Shown: piece by piece, positions 15,402-22,952 of the stretch
How positions within the stretch are numbered: the first letter of the stretch is position 1
Layout: the number at the start of each line of letters is the position of its first letter
NCBI RefSeq assembly: GCF_900110685.1
Contig: NZ_FOES01000027.1
Span: forward strand, 1-35,708
Direction of reading: 5' to 3'
Length of the DNA stretch: 35,708 nt
Source of the DNA: Piscibacillus halophilus
Lineage (GTDB): Bacteria > Bacillota > Bacilli > Bacillales > Alkalibacillaceae
Program-made: the position numbers and the translations under genes
The notes under the pieces: generated by a model
The model's database searches: none
What the model was told of the DNA's origin: nothing
The model's input: only the letters and a program-made list of their open reading frames with translations

Positions 15402-15908
15402 TTGTACAAAAATATTATGACAACATTCCTTCTTTGTGTTTTGATAATTGTAATTTTAGTAGGGTGTGACCCTTTAGAAAAGGATATAATGAACTTTTAT
15501 CAAAGTACAGAGAGTATTGATCTTTCTCAAGAAAACATAAATTCTATTTCTATAAGTTCTAATAAAAACGATATATTAGAAGCTTTCGGTATACCTAATC
15601 AAGTTGAAGAAGTGGAAAATCCTAAATCTCAATATCTGATTTACGATGGTATAGAATTTGGGTTAATAGAAGAAAAAGTTAATCGTTACTACATCCAGGA
15701 AAATTATGAAACGACAAAAGGGATTGTAATTGGAGATTCTAAAGATCGAGTCATTAAAGAATATGGTCAGAATTATTATGAAAGAGTTGAAAGCAACATA
15801 GAAACGCTTGGATATTTTGATAAAGATCATATGATAAATATAGAATTTGGAATTCACGAAAATAAAGTGGTAGCAGTTATTGTTGAAAAAATTGATAAGA
15901 AAAGATAA
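15402..15908 (+). CDS. Putative lipoprotein, family unknown
   Basis: The 168-residue product has a lipoprotein signal: NIMTTFLLCVLIIVILVGCD with the lipobox LVGC, cysteine near residue 22. The mature part is acidic and has two similar stretches, NDILEAFGIPNQVEEVENPK and DSKDRVIKEYGQNYYERVE. Each is followed by a strand such as YLIYDGIEFGLI or MINIEFGIHENKVVAVIVEK. This suggests a small repeat fold like those of beta-lactamase-inhibitor-type lipoproteins, but I cannot assign a family. It starts at a TTG (15402) with TTGGAGG 9 nt upstream; there is no ATG at workable spacing. It stands alone after the yozG-like gene. Confidence 0.65.
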   Translation: MYKNIMTTFLLCVLIIVILVGCDPLEKDIMNFYQSTESIDLSQENINSISISSNKNDILEAFGIPNQVEEVENPKSQYLIYDGIEFGLIEEKVNRYYIQENYETTKGIVIGDSKDRVIKEYGQNYYERVESNIETLGYFDKDHMINIEFGIHENKVVAVIVEKIDKKR

Positions 15909-15909
15909 T

Positions 15910-16243
15910 GAGAAAGAGTCTGAGACAAAAATAATTATTATATAAAAGAAGGCGAATATTAGACTGTATTAAACATCCATGGTTCGCCTTCTTTATTGTA
16001 AGCTACGTCAAAATGCTTCGCTTTCCGCAGGCACGGCTTCAACTTCCCCAAACTCACTTCCGTTCGTTTGGCGTGATTTTCAGCTCGTGCTGTTCTGCGA
16101 CGATCTGGATGATCTAGTGTCGGCGTTGGCCACAGGACGTGGCCGCTTTTAGCCGACCTGGAGTCTCGCATTTTGACTACGCTAACTTCATTTTCGTTCG
16201 TATTTTATTGACCTATTTATCTTTTGTCCCACACCCTTTTCTC
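15910..16243. repeat. MITE-like composite element with terminal inverted repeats
   Basis: The ends are an imperfect inverted repeat: GAGAAAGAGTCTGAGACAAA at 15910-15929 (continuing to 15934), and the complementary end at 16217-16243, which on the minus strand begins GAGAAAAGGGTGTGGGACAA. Inside, a perfect 12-bp stem pairs AAAGAAGGCGAA (15945-15956) with TTCGCCTTCTTT (15983-15994). Next comes structured repeat copy B (16001-16183). There is no transposase and no clear target duplication. It fills the gap between two convergent genes and may also act as their terminator. An open frame across it is an artefact of the repeat. Confidence 0.65.
16001..16183 (+). repeat. Structured intergenic repeat, copy B
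   Basis: Copy B matches the reverse complement of copy A at 61-183 in its core words. Its outer stem (16001-16016 with 16168-16183; 13 of 16 positions pair) has a different sequence from that of copy A, yet still pairs. The inner hairpin arms CCAAAC/GTTTGG also differ but pair. Copy B carries about 60 extra bases between its GAGACTCC and AACAGCACGAGCTG words. That insert folds on its own: GTCGGC (16119-16124) with GCCGAC (16152-16157), and GGCCAC (16128-16133) with GTGGCC (16139-16144). Confidence 0.75.
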
Positions 16244-16275
16244 ATATGTCATTTCTATTGTACTATACTTTCAAA

Positions 16276-17664
16276 TTAAGCCTGTTTTTGTATTTGAATA
16301 TACATCTTTTGATATGCATCAGATTCATCTTTCATACCCAATTCTAAGTAAGTTTTGGACAACCATTTTAACGGTTTGGCCTCATCTGGTTTTAATTCAG
16401 ACTCCATACTGAAGCATTCTAAAGCCTGCTTCCATTGCTTAAATTCATAATACAACTCACCTAGCGATTGCATATGGTCTAAATCCTCACTCATTTGATA
16501 TATACGATCGAACTTTTCGATGACCTTTAACTCTCCACATACTTCCCTAAACGGTTCAAGCCATTTATGAATGGTGGATAACTCATGTTTCGTTAACAAA
16601 TCACCTATATATTTATGCAATAGATTTTCTGCTAAATCATGTCGTTGCTTCAATACTTGGATCAGTAATATTTGCAACGATTCAATCGGAATATTTAGTT
16701 CGCTAGGAGTTTTTTCGGATAATGTTTGAGAAATTTGATCGAGATCTTGAGGAGATAACAAATGTTGATTTTGCTTTAAAAGCTGAGATACTTTATCTAC
16801 TTGATTTGTTTCAAGGTATTTTGAAAATAAGTGTTCTTGTAAAGGGGAGTACGTCACATCTTGTGCCAGTTGTTCTAACACACTGATGGATTCATGCTCA
16901 GAGAAGTGTTGCTTTAAAGTGAACTGTAGGGATTCAAAGACATGTGGTTCAGGTGAAGCTTTTAACTGAAGGGAACGCCACATCACTAACTCTAACCAAC
17001 GATGATCTATTTCCAATTGATTCGAAAGCTTTTCACCATATGTGTTTAGTTCATGGAACATTATTTTTTCAGATTCAATTAAGTCTTCTTGGAATAGTTC
17101 TTCAGTCCGGTCATAATACATTTTAGCGAAGTCTTTATAAATGAGGTCACTCGAAAGGGATTTGACTAGACTATGGTTAGGGGCAAAATCTTTCATAATT
17201 CGAATCAAGCGATACGCCGAAAATAATTGACCACCACGTCGATCTTCATAAAACATATCTTTTATCTCATTGAATAGTTGTTTTTTGGATATAAATGATT
17301 CGAAGAACGTTAAGATATAAGCTTTTTCTTGTTTTGAAAAATGCTGATTTAATTTACGAAGCAATTGTTTATTGTTGATGATTTTAGATGATGGATTAGA
17401 TGTAGATAATAAATGAATAAATGGATGTGGAGCTTGGAAGGTTAGGCCGTTTTTAAAAGCCCGTTCAATTAAGGAGTGACGGCGAAGCTTGGTTACTTTT
17501 TTCGCTGTTAAAAATTCACTCTCATAATAAAACAGATAATATAATTCTTGTTTCTCACTTATGGCTTCAATAAATTGAGCACGGACATAGTTAGCCATGC
17601 GTAATGCTTTTAGTTTCAACGGATTATTCTTTTCATCACGAATGATTAATTGATTTTGGATCAT
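16276..17664 (-). CDS. Large helical TPR-containing protein
   Basis: The 462-residue protein is predicted to be almost wholly alpha-helical and soluble. Its last ~70 residues contain tetratricopeptide-like repeats: MQSLGELYYEFKQWKQALEC, then LKWLSKTYLELGMKDESDAY. The middle region (about 90-390) has repeated helix-turn-helix pairs such as LLSPQDLDQISQTLSEKTPS that may be degenerate repeats of the same superhelix. TPR superhelices bind peptides or partner proteins. No enzymatic motif, signal peptide or membrane segment is seen, and I cannot name a family or partner. AGGAGGG lies 6 nt before the ATG. It seems to be a single gene. Confidence 0.7.
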   Translation of the reverse strand: MIQNQLIIRDEKNNPLKLKALRMANYVRAQFIEAISEKQELYYLFYYESEFLTAKKVTKLRRHSLIERAFKNGLTFQAPHPFIHLLSTSNPSSKIINNKQLLRKLNQHFSKQEKAYILTFFESFISKKQLFNEIKDMFYEDRRGGQLFSAYRLIRIMKDFAPNHSLVKSLSSDLIYKDFAKMYYDRTEELFQEDLIESEKIMFHELNTYGEKLSNQLEIDHRWLELVMWRSLQLKASPEPHVFESLQFTLKQHFSEHESISVLEQLAQDVTYSPLQEHLFSKYLETNQVDKVSQLLKQNQHLLSPQDLDQISQTLSEKTPSELNIPIESLQILLIQVLKQRHDLAENLLHKYIGDLLTKHELSTIHKWLEPFREVCGELKVIEKFDRIYQMSEDLDHMQSLGELYYEFKQWKQALECFSMESELKPDEAKPLKWLSKTYLELGMKDESDAYQKMYIQIQKQA

Positions 17665-17773
17665 AACAACCCTCCTATTTAATACTACTTTAACATAATT
17701 ATATGCCTAAAAGCTAAAAAGAATTAATGACAAAAATGAAAATTACATAGGATAATATCCATTTATGTCAAAT

Positions 17774-17915
17774 AATTAGGAGAATTTGCTTATCTGGTAG
17801 CAATTTATTAGAAAAGCTATTTGGAGAAGGAAACCCAATTGTCATGATTGGTTTAATTTCGATTGCACTTATAGTAAGTAACCTTCAGAGTCTATATAAA
17901 AGCTTACTTAAATAA
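17774..17915 (+). pseudogene. Possible remnant of a membrane-protein gene
   Basis: One frame is open from about 17774 to a TAA at 17913-17915 and ends in a hydrophobic helix followed by a basic tail: GNPIVMIGLISIALIVSNLQ, then SLYKSLLK. The only ATG (17844) would give 23 residues. GGAGAAGG lies upstream of it, but the frame before the ATG is also open and codes FGEGNP-like sequence. It could be the 3' scrap of a transporter or a very small membrane peptide; the evidence is thin. Confidence 0.25.
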
Positions 17916-17936
17916 AAAACTCGCACTAAGGCGAGC
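17909..17936 (-). terminator. Terminator of the thi operon
   Basis: GCTCGC...GCGAG arms (CTCGC 17920-17924 with GCGAG 17931-17935) are followed on the minus strand by TTTTTTATTT. It adjoins the stop codon of the last gene of the operon. Confidence 0.7.
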
Positions 17937-17937
17937 T

Positions 17938-18678
17938 TTAAACTTGAGCATGTCTCATTTCCTGATAAATCTCTTTCTTAAACTGCAAAAATTCATCCGA
18001 TAATAATAGTTCTTCGCGTCTTGGTCTTTCAAACGGAACCTGAAATTCTTTTAAAACCGATGCTGGTCTTGGAGATAGAATGATGACTCGATCGGATAAA
18101 AATACCGCTTCCTCTATGTTATGTGTAACAAATAATATAGATCGCTTCGTTTGCTCCCACATATCTAGAAGCCATTTTTGCATATCGGTTCTAGTAAACT
18201 CATCCAAAGCAGAGAAGGGTTCATCTAATAAAATTAACGATTGCGGACTTAACACACTGCGAATAAATGAAACGCGTTGCTTCATACCGCCTGACAACTC
18301 ATGAGGATAAGAGTTCTCATAAGATTTTAACCCGGCTCTATCAATCATTTGTAATGCTTTCTCACGGTCTTTCTTTCCTGTTAGCTCTTGACCTAATAAC
18401 ACATTATTAAGGATTGTTCGCCATGGAAGTAATGAAGGAGTTTGAGGAGTATAACTAATAGAGCCACGTTTCCCCTTAATACTTTCACCGTTTAATATCA
18501 CATCACCTGAATTGGGAAGGATCATCCCACCAATGATGCCAAATAATGTACTCTTTCCACTCCCAGAGGGCCCAAGCAAAGATACGAATTCACCTTGATG
18601 GACTGAGAAGTTGAGCTGATCTAATACTTCATTTTCTCCAAATGATTTACTAATGTTTTGTATTTCAAGATGCGTCAC
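17938..18678 (-). CDS. thiZ: ABC transporter ATPase for thiamine precursor
   Basis: The 246-residue ATPase powers the thiamine-precursor importer. It has Walker A GPSGSGKST (about 37-45), the Q-loop in YTPQTPSLLPW, the signature LSGGMKQR, Walker B LILLDEPFSALDE and the switch histidine in FVTHN. The nitrate/taurine (NrtD/SsuB/TauB) subfamily that handles NMT1-type binding proteins looks like this. Start GTG 18678 is preferred: GGAGGG lies 8 nt upstream, and the frame overlaps the end of the permease gene by 14 nt, which indicates translational coupling. It is the last gene of the TPP-riboswitch operon. Confidence 0.88.
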   Translation of the reverse strand: MTHLEIQNISKSFGENEVLDQLNFSVHQGEFVSLLGPSGSGKSTLFGIIGGMILPNSGDVILNGESIKGKRGSISYTPQTPSLLPWRTILNNVLLGQELTGKKDREKALQMIDRAGLKSYENSYPHELSGGMKQRVSFIRSVLSPQSLILLDEPFSALDEFTRTDMQKWLLDMWEQTKRSILFVTHNIEEAVFLSDRVIILSPRPASVLKEFQVPFERPRREELLLSDEFLQFKKEIYQEMRHAQV

Positions 18679-19447
18679 TAGAACCACCCTCCCCAGATGA
18701 GCGCCAACGAATCGTCATCTTCTCCAACCAATTAATTAATAGAAAGAATAATAAACTAAGGGCAACAATAATGATAATGGCTACAAAGACACGATCTGTT
18801 CGATAAGATGAAGACGCTAACGTCATATAATATCCTATTCCACGACTTGCACCTAACCACTCTGAAATAACTGCACCCATGACACTATATGTGGCAGAAA
18901 TTTTTAAACCTGAAAATAACGAGGGGAGTGCATGAGGCCATTCAAGCTTCCAAAACAATTGTTGGCGAGTTGCACCAGCCATCTGCATGTAATGCATGAG
19001 ATCACGATCAGTTTGCCTAAACCCGTCCAATAAAGCAATCGCAATTGGAAAGAAGCAAACAAGGGTAATCACAATAATTTTAGGTAACATTCCAAAACCA
19101 AACCATACAACAAGTAATGGTGCCAACACGATGACAGGGATATTTTGCGATAAAATAATTAAAGGGTAAGTCGCCTGTCTTAAAAATGGTACTAAATGTA
19201 GTGCAATAGCCACCACAATACCTGTCCCACTTCCAATTAGAAAACCCACTATGATCAGCTGAATCGTTGCCCAAACATGATGTGAGTACCCCGGCCAATC
19301 TGTTATACCGACTTCAATGATCTGAGTCGGTGATGGTAATAGCCATGCCGGAATGTCAAACATAGATACAGATGTTTCCCAAACGATAAAGAGAAGGATG
19401 AGGACCAAAGCTGGTCTCCATCCTTGTTTCCATAATGCATTCATCAT
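18665..19447 (-). CDS. thiX: ABC transporter permease for thiamine precursor
   Basis: The 260-residue product is an integral membrane permease of the BPD_transp_1 family with about six membrane segments. The EAA-type cytoplasmic loop that contacts the ATPase is visible as MAGATRQQLFWKLEWPHALP. The position between a substrate-binding gene and an ATPase, and the TPP riboswitch upstream, assign it to pyrimidine-precursor uptake (ThiXYZ type). Its ATG overlaps the stop codon of the preceding 96-residue gene (ATGA-type overlap) with GGAG 8 nt upstream, so translation is coupled. B. subtilis uses an unrelated ykoFEDC ECF system for a related purpose. Confidence 0.87.
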   Translation of the reverse strand: MMNALWKQGWRPALVLILLFIVWETSVSMFDIPAWLLPSPTQIIEVGITDWPGYSHHVWATIQLIIVGFLIGSGTGIVVAIALHLVPFLRQATYPLIILSQNIPVIVLAPLLVVWFGFGMLPKIIVITLVCFFPIAIALLDGFRQTDRDLMHYMQMAGATRQQLFWKLEWPHALPSLFSGLKISATYSVMGAVISEWLGASRGIGYYMTLASSSYRTDRVFVAIIIIVALSLLFFLLINWLEKMTIRWRSSGEGGSSDAS

Positions 19448-19734
19448 CGATATTTCTCCGTTAATTGATCCATGGTAATGCCTTCTGGGTGATAAGCAAT
19501 TTTCACTTGCGAAATCACACTCGGGCTTCCAACCTCAATCATTTTTTTATTCATTTTTTCAACAACGGATAATAAATGTGATAAATCCCCTTCCAATGTT
19601 GTTTCTAAAGCATTGACTTGATAATTCACACCAGATTCTTCAATGACTTGGATCGCTTCATCAACGTAAGGAATCACATCTTCTCCATTTTTCGTTTTGG
19701 GTATGATTTGTATGCTTACAAGTGTAATAGCCAA
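19444..19734 (-). CDS. Single-domain thiamine-binding protein (MTH1187/YkoF type)
   Basis: The 96-residue protein has the ferredoxin-like fold of the thiamine-binding PF01910 family. A first strand ITLVSIQIIPKT leads to YVDEAIQVIEESGVNYQVNA, then TTLEGDLSHLLSVVEKMNKK and VISQVKIAYHPEG. B. subtilis YkoF carries two such domains; here there is one, as in MTH1187. Those proteins bind thiamine or hydroxymethylpyrimidine-like molecules in the cytoplasm. It starts one base after the stop of the thiY-like gene and overlaps the permease start. Its place inside the riboswitch operon suggests a cytoplasmic carrier or sensor for the imported pyrimidine; that role is inference. Confidence 0.83.
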   Translation of the reverse strand: MAITLVSIQIIPKTKNGEDVIPYVDEAIQVIEESGVNYQVNALETTLEGDLSHLLSVVEKMNKKMIEVGSPSVISQVKIAYHPEGITMDQLTEKYR

Positions 19735-20721
19735 TCATGACTCCTCCCCAGGTAAGAATTCATTTGTAAAGGCTTTTTCAGCATCTAAGGGATCTTCCAA
19801 CAAGTCATGTTCTAACATCCATTCAGCATAGTTTTCCCATACTTCAAGTTCCTGTATACCCCACTGCTCTGCATCATCTTGATATCTTGGTGATAACCAA
19901 TCTTGACTAGCCTTCACTAATTCAGGGTCTAAGTCAGGCACCGCTTCAATTAAGATATCAGCAGCATCTTCAGGGTGATCAATTGCGAACTGATATCCTT
20001 TTGTAGCTGCATTCATAAATATTTGGACCGTTTCAGATTCATTTTCAATCATATCTTCACTAGTCGCGATGACTGGCGTATAGTAATCCAGCTTTTCACT
20101 GTAATCCGTTAAATAAATCATGTTAATAGGTGTTCCACGTAGCTCTGCTTCAATTCCTGTCCAACCATAATAAATCCAGGCGAAATCAACGTCTCGTTCA
20201 ACGGCTGCAAAAAAGTCAGCATCACCGATATTCACAATTTCAACTTCTTCAACATTTGCATCTTCTTGTTGCATAATAGAAGAAAGAACCGCTTCTTCCA
20301 ATGGTGCACCCCATCCTCCGTACTTTTTACCTTCAAAATCTTTTGGAGAGGTAATGTTTTTATCTTCAGGAGAAGCAAAACCAGATGTATTATGTTGAAT
20401 GATAGCTGCGATAGAAACAATTGGAACATCTTGTACTCTTGCTTCTGTAATACCTTCTTGATAGCTGATTCCGAAATCGGCTTGTCCAGATGCAATTAAC
20501 TGATCCGCCCCTGCTTCACCTGGCATAATGATTTCGACATCTAAGCCTTCTTCTTCAAAATACCCTTGATCTTGAGCGACATAAATACCTGTGTGATTCG
20601 TGTTTGGCGTCCAATCTAAGACAAATTGTATTTCTTCTAGCTCTTGGCTTTCCTCACCGTCATTCCCACCACAAGCGGTGAGCAATAAAATGATAAAGAT
20701 AGCTCCTATAAATTTTTTCAT
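19735..20721 (-). CDS. thiY: Lipoprotein binding thiamine pyrimidine precursor (ThiY type)
   Basis: The 328-residue product is a substrate-binding lipoprotein of the NMT1/THI5-like family. The signal peptide ends in the lipobox LLTACGG (Cys about 17). The family motif LDWTPNTNHTGIYVAQDQGY follows, then GEAGADQLIASGQADFGISY. In related Bacillus systems ThiY binds N-formyl-4-amino-5-aminomethyl-2-methylpyrimidine, a salvaged breakdown product of thiamine; this ligand is inferred from homology. The mature protein is very acidic, especially at the C-terminus, as expected for a protein exposed to salt. It is the first gene of the operon behind a TPP riboswitch. Confidence 0.88.
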   Translation of the reverse strand: MKKFIGAIFIILLLTACGGNDGEESQELEEIQFVLDWTPNTNHTGIYVAQDQGYFEEEGLDVEIIMPGEAGADQLIASGQADFGISYQEGITEARVQDVPIVSIAAIIQHNTSGFASPEDKNITSPKDFEGKKYGGWGAPLEEAVLSSIMQQEDANVEEVEIVNIGDADFFAAVERDVDFAWIYYGWTGIEAELRGTPINMIYLTDYSEKLDYYTPVIATSEDMIENESETVQIFMNAATKGYQFAIDHPEDAADILIEAVPDLDPELVKASQDWLSPRYQDDAEQWGIQELEVWENYAEWMLEHDLLEDPLDAEKAFTNEFLPGEES

Positions 20722-20766
20722 GATGAATCCTCCTTATGTATATCATAACTAGATTAGTTGGGAGGA

Positions 20767-20805
20767 TATTTTTAATAAAAAATACCCTAGGATAAGCCTA
20801 GGGTA
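20767..20805 (-). terminator. Expression-platform terminator of the TPP riboswitch
   Basis: TACCCTAGG (20783-20791) pairs with CCTAGGGTA (20797-20805) around a 5-nt loop. On the minus strand the stem is followed by TTTTTTATTAAAAA. It lies between the TPP aptamer and the thiY start and would stop transcription when TPP is bound. Confidence 0.85.
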
Positions 20806-20832
20806 CACGAATGTCAACATTTGATAACAGCC

Positions 20833-20926
20833 TTGTGTTCCCTACGCTGGTGCTAGCCAGTTCAGGTTCTAAGGGTCAGTATCTTACGGATACAATCTCA
20901 ACCAGCAACACTGGTCCCCCTACAAC
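20833..20926 (-). promoter_or_regulatory. TPP riboswitch (THI element)
   Basis: On the minus strand the conserved aptamer words occur in order: GGGG, TTGAGA (for CTGAGA), a variable P3 arm GTATC...GATAC, ACCCTTAGAACCTGAACTGG, and CACCAGCGTAGGGAA. TTGT and ACAA ends close P1. When thiamine pyrophosphate binds, the downstream terminator forms and the thiamine-precursor uptake operon is switched off. Confidence 0.95.
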
Positions 20927-20993
20927 TTAAATCTAGTTATGATTTTATCATCATTAGTATGACAAAATGATATAGCAATTGCAACTATATTTT

Positions 20994-22316
20994 CTAGTTA
21001 TCTTGCACAACGCGATCCACTTGAATTAATCCTGCACCATAGGTATTGGCATCACCAAAACCTTCTGCGTGTTCCATTAATTGTGCCTTAACTTCATCAG
21101 GTGTCCAATCTGGGTTATACTCCAGCATGAGAGCGACAACTCCAGCACATATAGGGGTTGCCATTGATGTCCCTGACATGGTTGTATAATATTCTCCTAC
21201 TCTAGCAGCCTTTTGAATCTTATCAAAATATGAATTCGGAGCACGTAAAGATATAATATCAACACCAGGTGCGACAACATCTGGTTTCACTTCATTATAG
21301 ATCGTTGGACCACGACTTGAGAATTCAGCAATGTCATCATCTTCATAATCCGCCGTTCCTCGATCGTCCATGGCTCCCACTGTAATCACTTTATCACTAA
21401 TTCCTGGACTTGCGATGGTTTGATGATCTGGTCCTTCATTACCTGCCGCTACACATACGACCATTCCTGCATCCCAAGCTGCCTCAACGACTTGGACCAT
21501 AGGGTCGTCATCCTCAGTTGGATAGGAGCTATTGGCTGGGCTTCCAAGAGACATCGATATCACATCAATATTAAATTCTTCCTGATGTTCAATGCACCAT
21601 TGAACCCCTTCCATGACTGTCGATAGCGACCCAGAACCCATTTTATCTAAAACCTTAACACCTATTACATTAGCTTTTGGAGCAGGTGCTTGATATTGAC
21701 CATCTGACATCGCACCATCCCCTGCTACATCACCTGCACAATGAGTACCATGTCCGTTATCATCATAAGCCTCTTCTTGACCATCTACGAAATCTACAAA
21801 ACCCACTATACGTCCCTCTAAATCAGCATGAGGATAAATTCCTGTATCGATAACCGCTACATTGACACCTTTCCCTGTTAATTCAGTACCATTTCTAACT
21901 AAATCGTCAGCTCCTACAGTCGGTGTTGCAACATCAAGAAGTGCCTTTACCTCTCGATCGGCAAAAACTTTTTTTACGTGTTTACATTGATCTAAAACAT
22001 CGACAATTGCATCTGGTGTTAGCTTAGCAGAACAACACCCTACAGTAGATAAACTCTTTTCAAATCGGCAACCAAAATGACGATCGGTGATTTTGTGTAT
22101 ATTATTCATTTCATTGTCAAGATCACAATTATTTTGATCAAATTGAATGACCACTTTGTATCGTTTTGTTTTCTTAAAAAGCTTTTCTATATATTTGTGT
22201 AAAAAACAAGGCGTATATTTAAGTGGCTGATACATGTGAATTAATTCATCTCGTAACATTCGATCCAGTTTACGAGCATGATGCCTAACGGATTGAATCA
22301 TAGAATATTGAAACAT
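20994..22316 (-). CDS. aprX: Subtilisin-like serine protease AprX
   Basis: The 440-residue protein matches B. subtilis AprX, an S8 family serine protease. The N-terminal 120 residues (YSMIQSVRHHARKLDRMLRD, then YTPCFLHKYIEKLF) are specific to AprX and replace a signal peptide, so the enzyme is likely intracellular or released on lysis. The catalytic triad is complete: Asp157 in VIDTGIY, His189 in GHGTHCAGD and Ser384 in SGTSMATP, with oxyanion Asn293 in AAGNEGP. In B. subtilis aprX is expressed in stationary phase and is non-essential. AAAGAGGTGAGAG precedes the ATG. It is a single-gene unit. Confidence 0.93.
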   Translation of the reverse strand: MFQYSMIQSVRHHARKLDRMLRDELIHMYQPLKYTPCFLHKYIEKLFKKTKRYKVVIQFDQNNCDLDNEMNNIHKITDRHFGCRFEKSLSTVGCCSAKLTPDAIVDVLDQCKHVKKVFADREVKALLDVATPTVGADDLVRNGTELTGKGVNVAVIDTGIYPHADLEGRIVGFVDFVDGQEEAYDDNGHGTHCAGDVAGDGAMSDGQYQAPAPKANVIGVKVLDKMGSGSLSTVMEGVQWCIEHQEEFNIDVISMSLGSPANSSYPTEDDDPMVQVVEAAWDAGMVVCVAAGNEGPDHQTIASPGISDKVITVGAMDDRGTADYEDDDIAEFSSRGPTIYNEVKPDVVAPGVDIISLRAPNSYFDKIQKAARVGEYYTTMSGTSMATPICAGVVALMLEYNPDWTPDEVKAQLMEHAEGFGDANTYGAGLIQVDRVVQDN

Positions 22317-22459
22317 ACTCTCACCTCTTTATATTAGATTCCTTACTAATCTATTAAAATGGTGAGAGTTCGCCACGGTTAGTGTACCAAGTCTAATAGA
22401 AGAAAAGAGCTATCGCCTGCTTAATTACCATATTCAACTAAACTGCAACGATAGTTCAA

Positions 22460-22732
22460 TTAGTATGTTCCAAATCTCTTAGCTGCTCTCATACGGGCAC
22501 GCTCAGCTTCTACCTCTCGGTTACGAGGCTCCGCTTTTGTCTCCAACGTATTCAATAATTCCCTAGTGACGTTAGCTATTTCATTAATCGCTTGATTAAA
22601 TGCCTCTTCGTTAATCTTCGAAGGTTTATTAAAGCCTGTAATCTTTCTGACATACTGAAGAGATGCAGCATATATCTCTTCATTGGTAGCTGGTGGATCA
22701 AAATTATATAATCTTTTAATGTTTCTACACAT
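22460..22732 (-). CDS. DUF2277 family protein
   Basis: The 90-residue protein carries the DUF2277 signature from its first residue: MCRNIKRLYNFDPPATNEEI, then AASLQYVRKITGFNKPSKIN. A helical C-terminus ends in ERARMRAAKRFGTY. The family is small, cytoplasmic and of unknown function; a Cys-Arg-Asn start is its most constant feature. AAGGAGTGATCTT gives a good ribosome binding site. A long-loop hairpin (CTATCG/CGATAG, 22408-22453) after its stop could be a weak terminator. Confidence 0.85.
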   Translation of the reverse strand: MCRNIKRLYNFDPPATNEEIYAASLQYVRKITGFNKPSKINEEAFNQAINEIANVTRELLNTLETKAEPRNREVEAERARMRAAKRFGTY

Positions 22733-22861
22733 AAGATCACTCCTTTTTTGTTTAGTATTTCTTCATAAATAACCACATTTTCGATATATCTTCTAATAAA
22801 ATACTAGCATAATATTTCAAACTAAATTCAGATTTATACAAAAATACCGAGCTCGCGCCAT

Positions 22862-22904
22862 AAAAAAAGACCACAAATTGAATGACAATTTGGTAGTCTT
22901 TTTA
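22862..22904. terminator. Terminator between the DAO-type gene and the DUF2277 gene
   Basis: AAAAAGACCACAAATTG pairs with CAATTTGGTAGTCTTTTT (one bulge) around AATGA, with A/T runs on both sides. It lies about 50 nt past the stop at 22953 on the minus strand. Confidence 0.75.
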
Positions 22905-22952
22905 AGTTACAAATATTATGTTTGTTAATAGATAAGGGAGCCTGTTAAAAGT

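Noticed and set aside
15959-16171. 70-codon minus-strand open frame with an Arg/His-rich product
   Set aside because: It is a translation of structured repeat copy B and its insert. It has no ribosome binding site, and its codons follow the hairpin pairing. Such frames are a common annotation artefact of this repeat.
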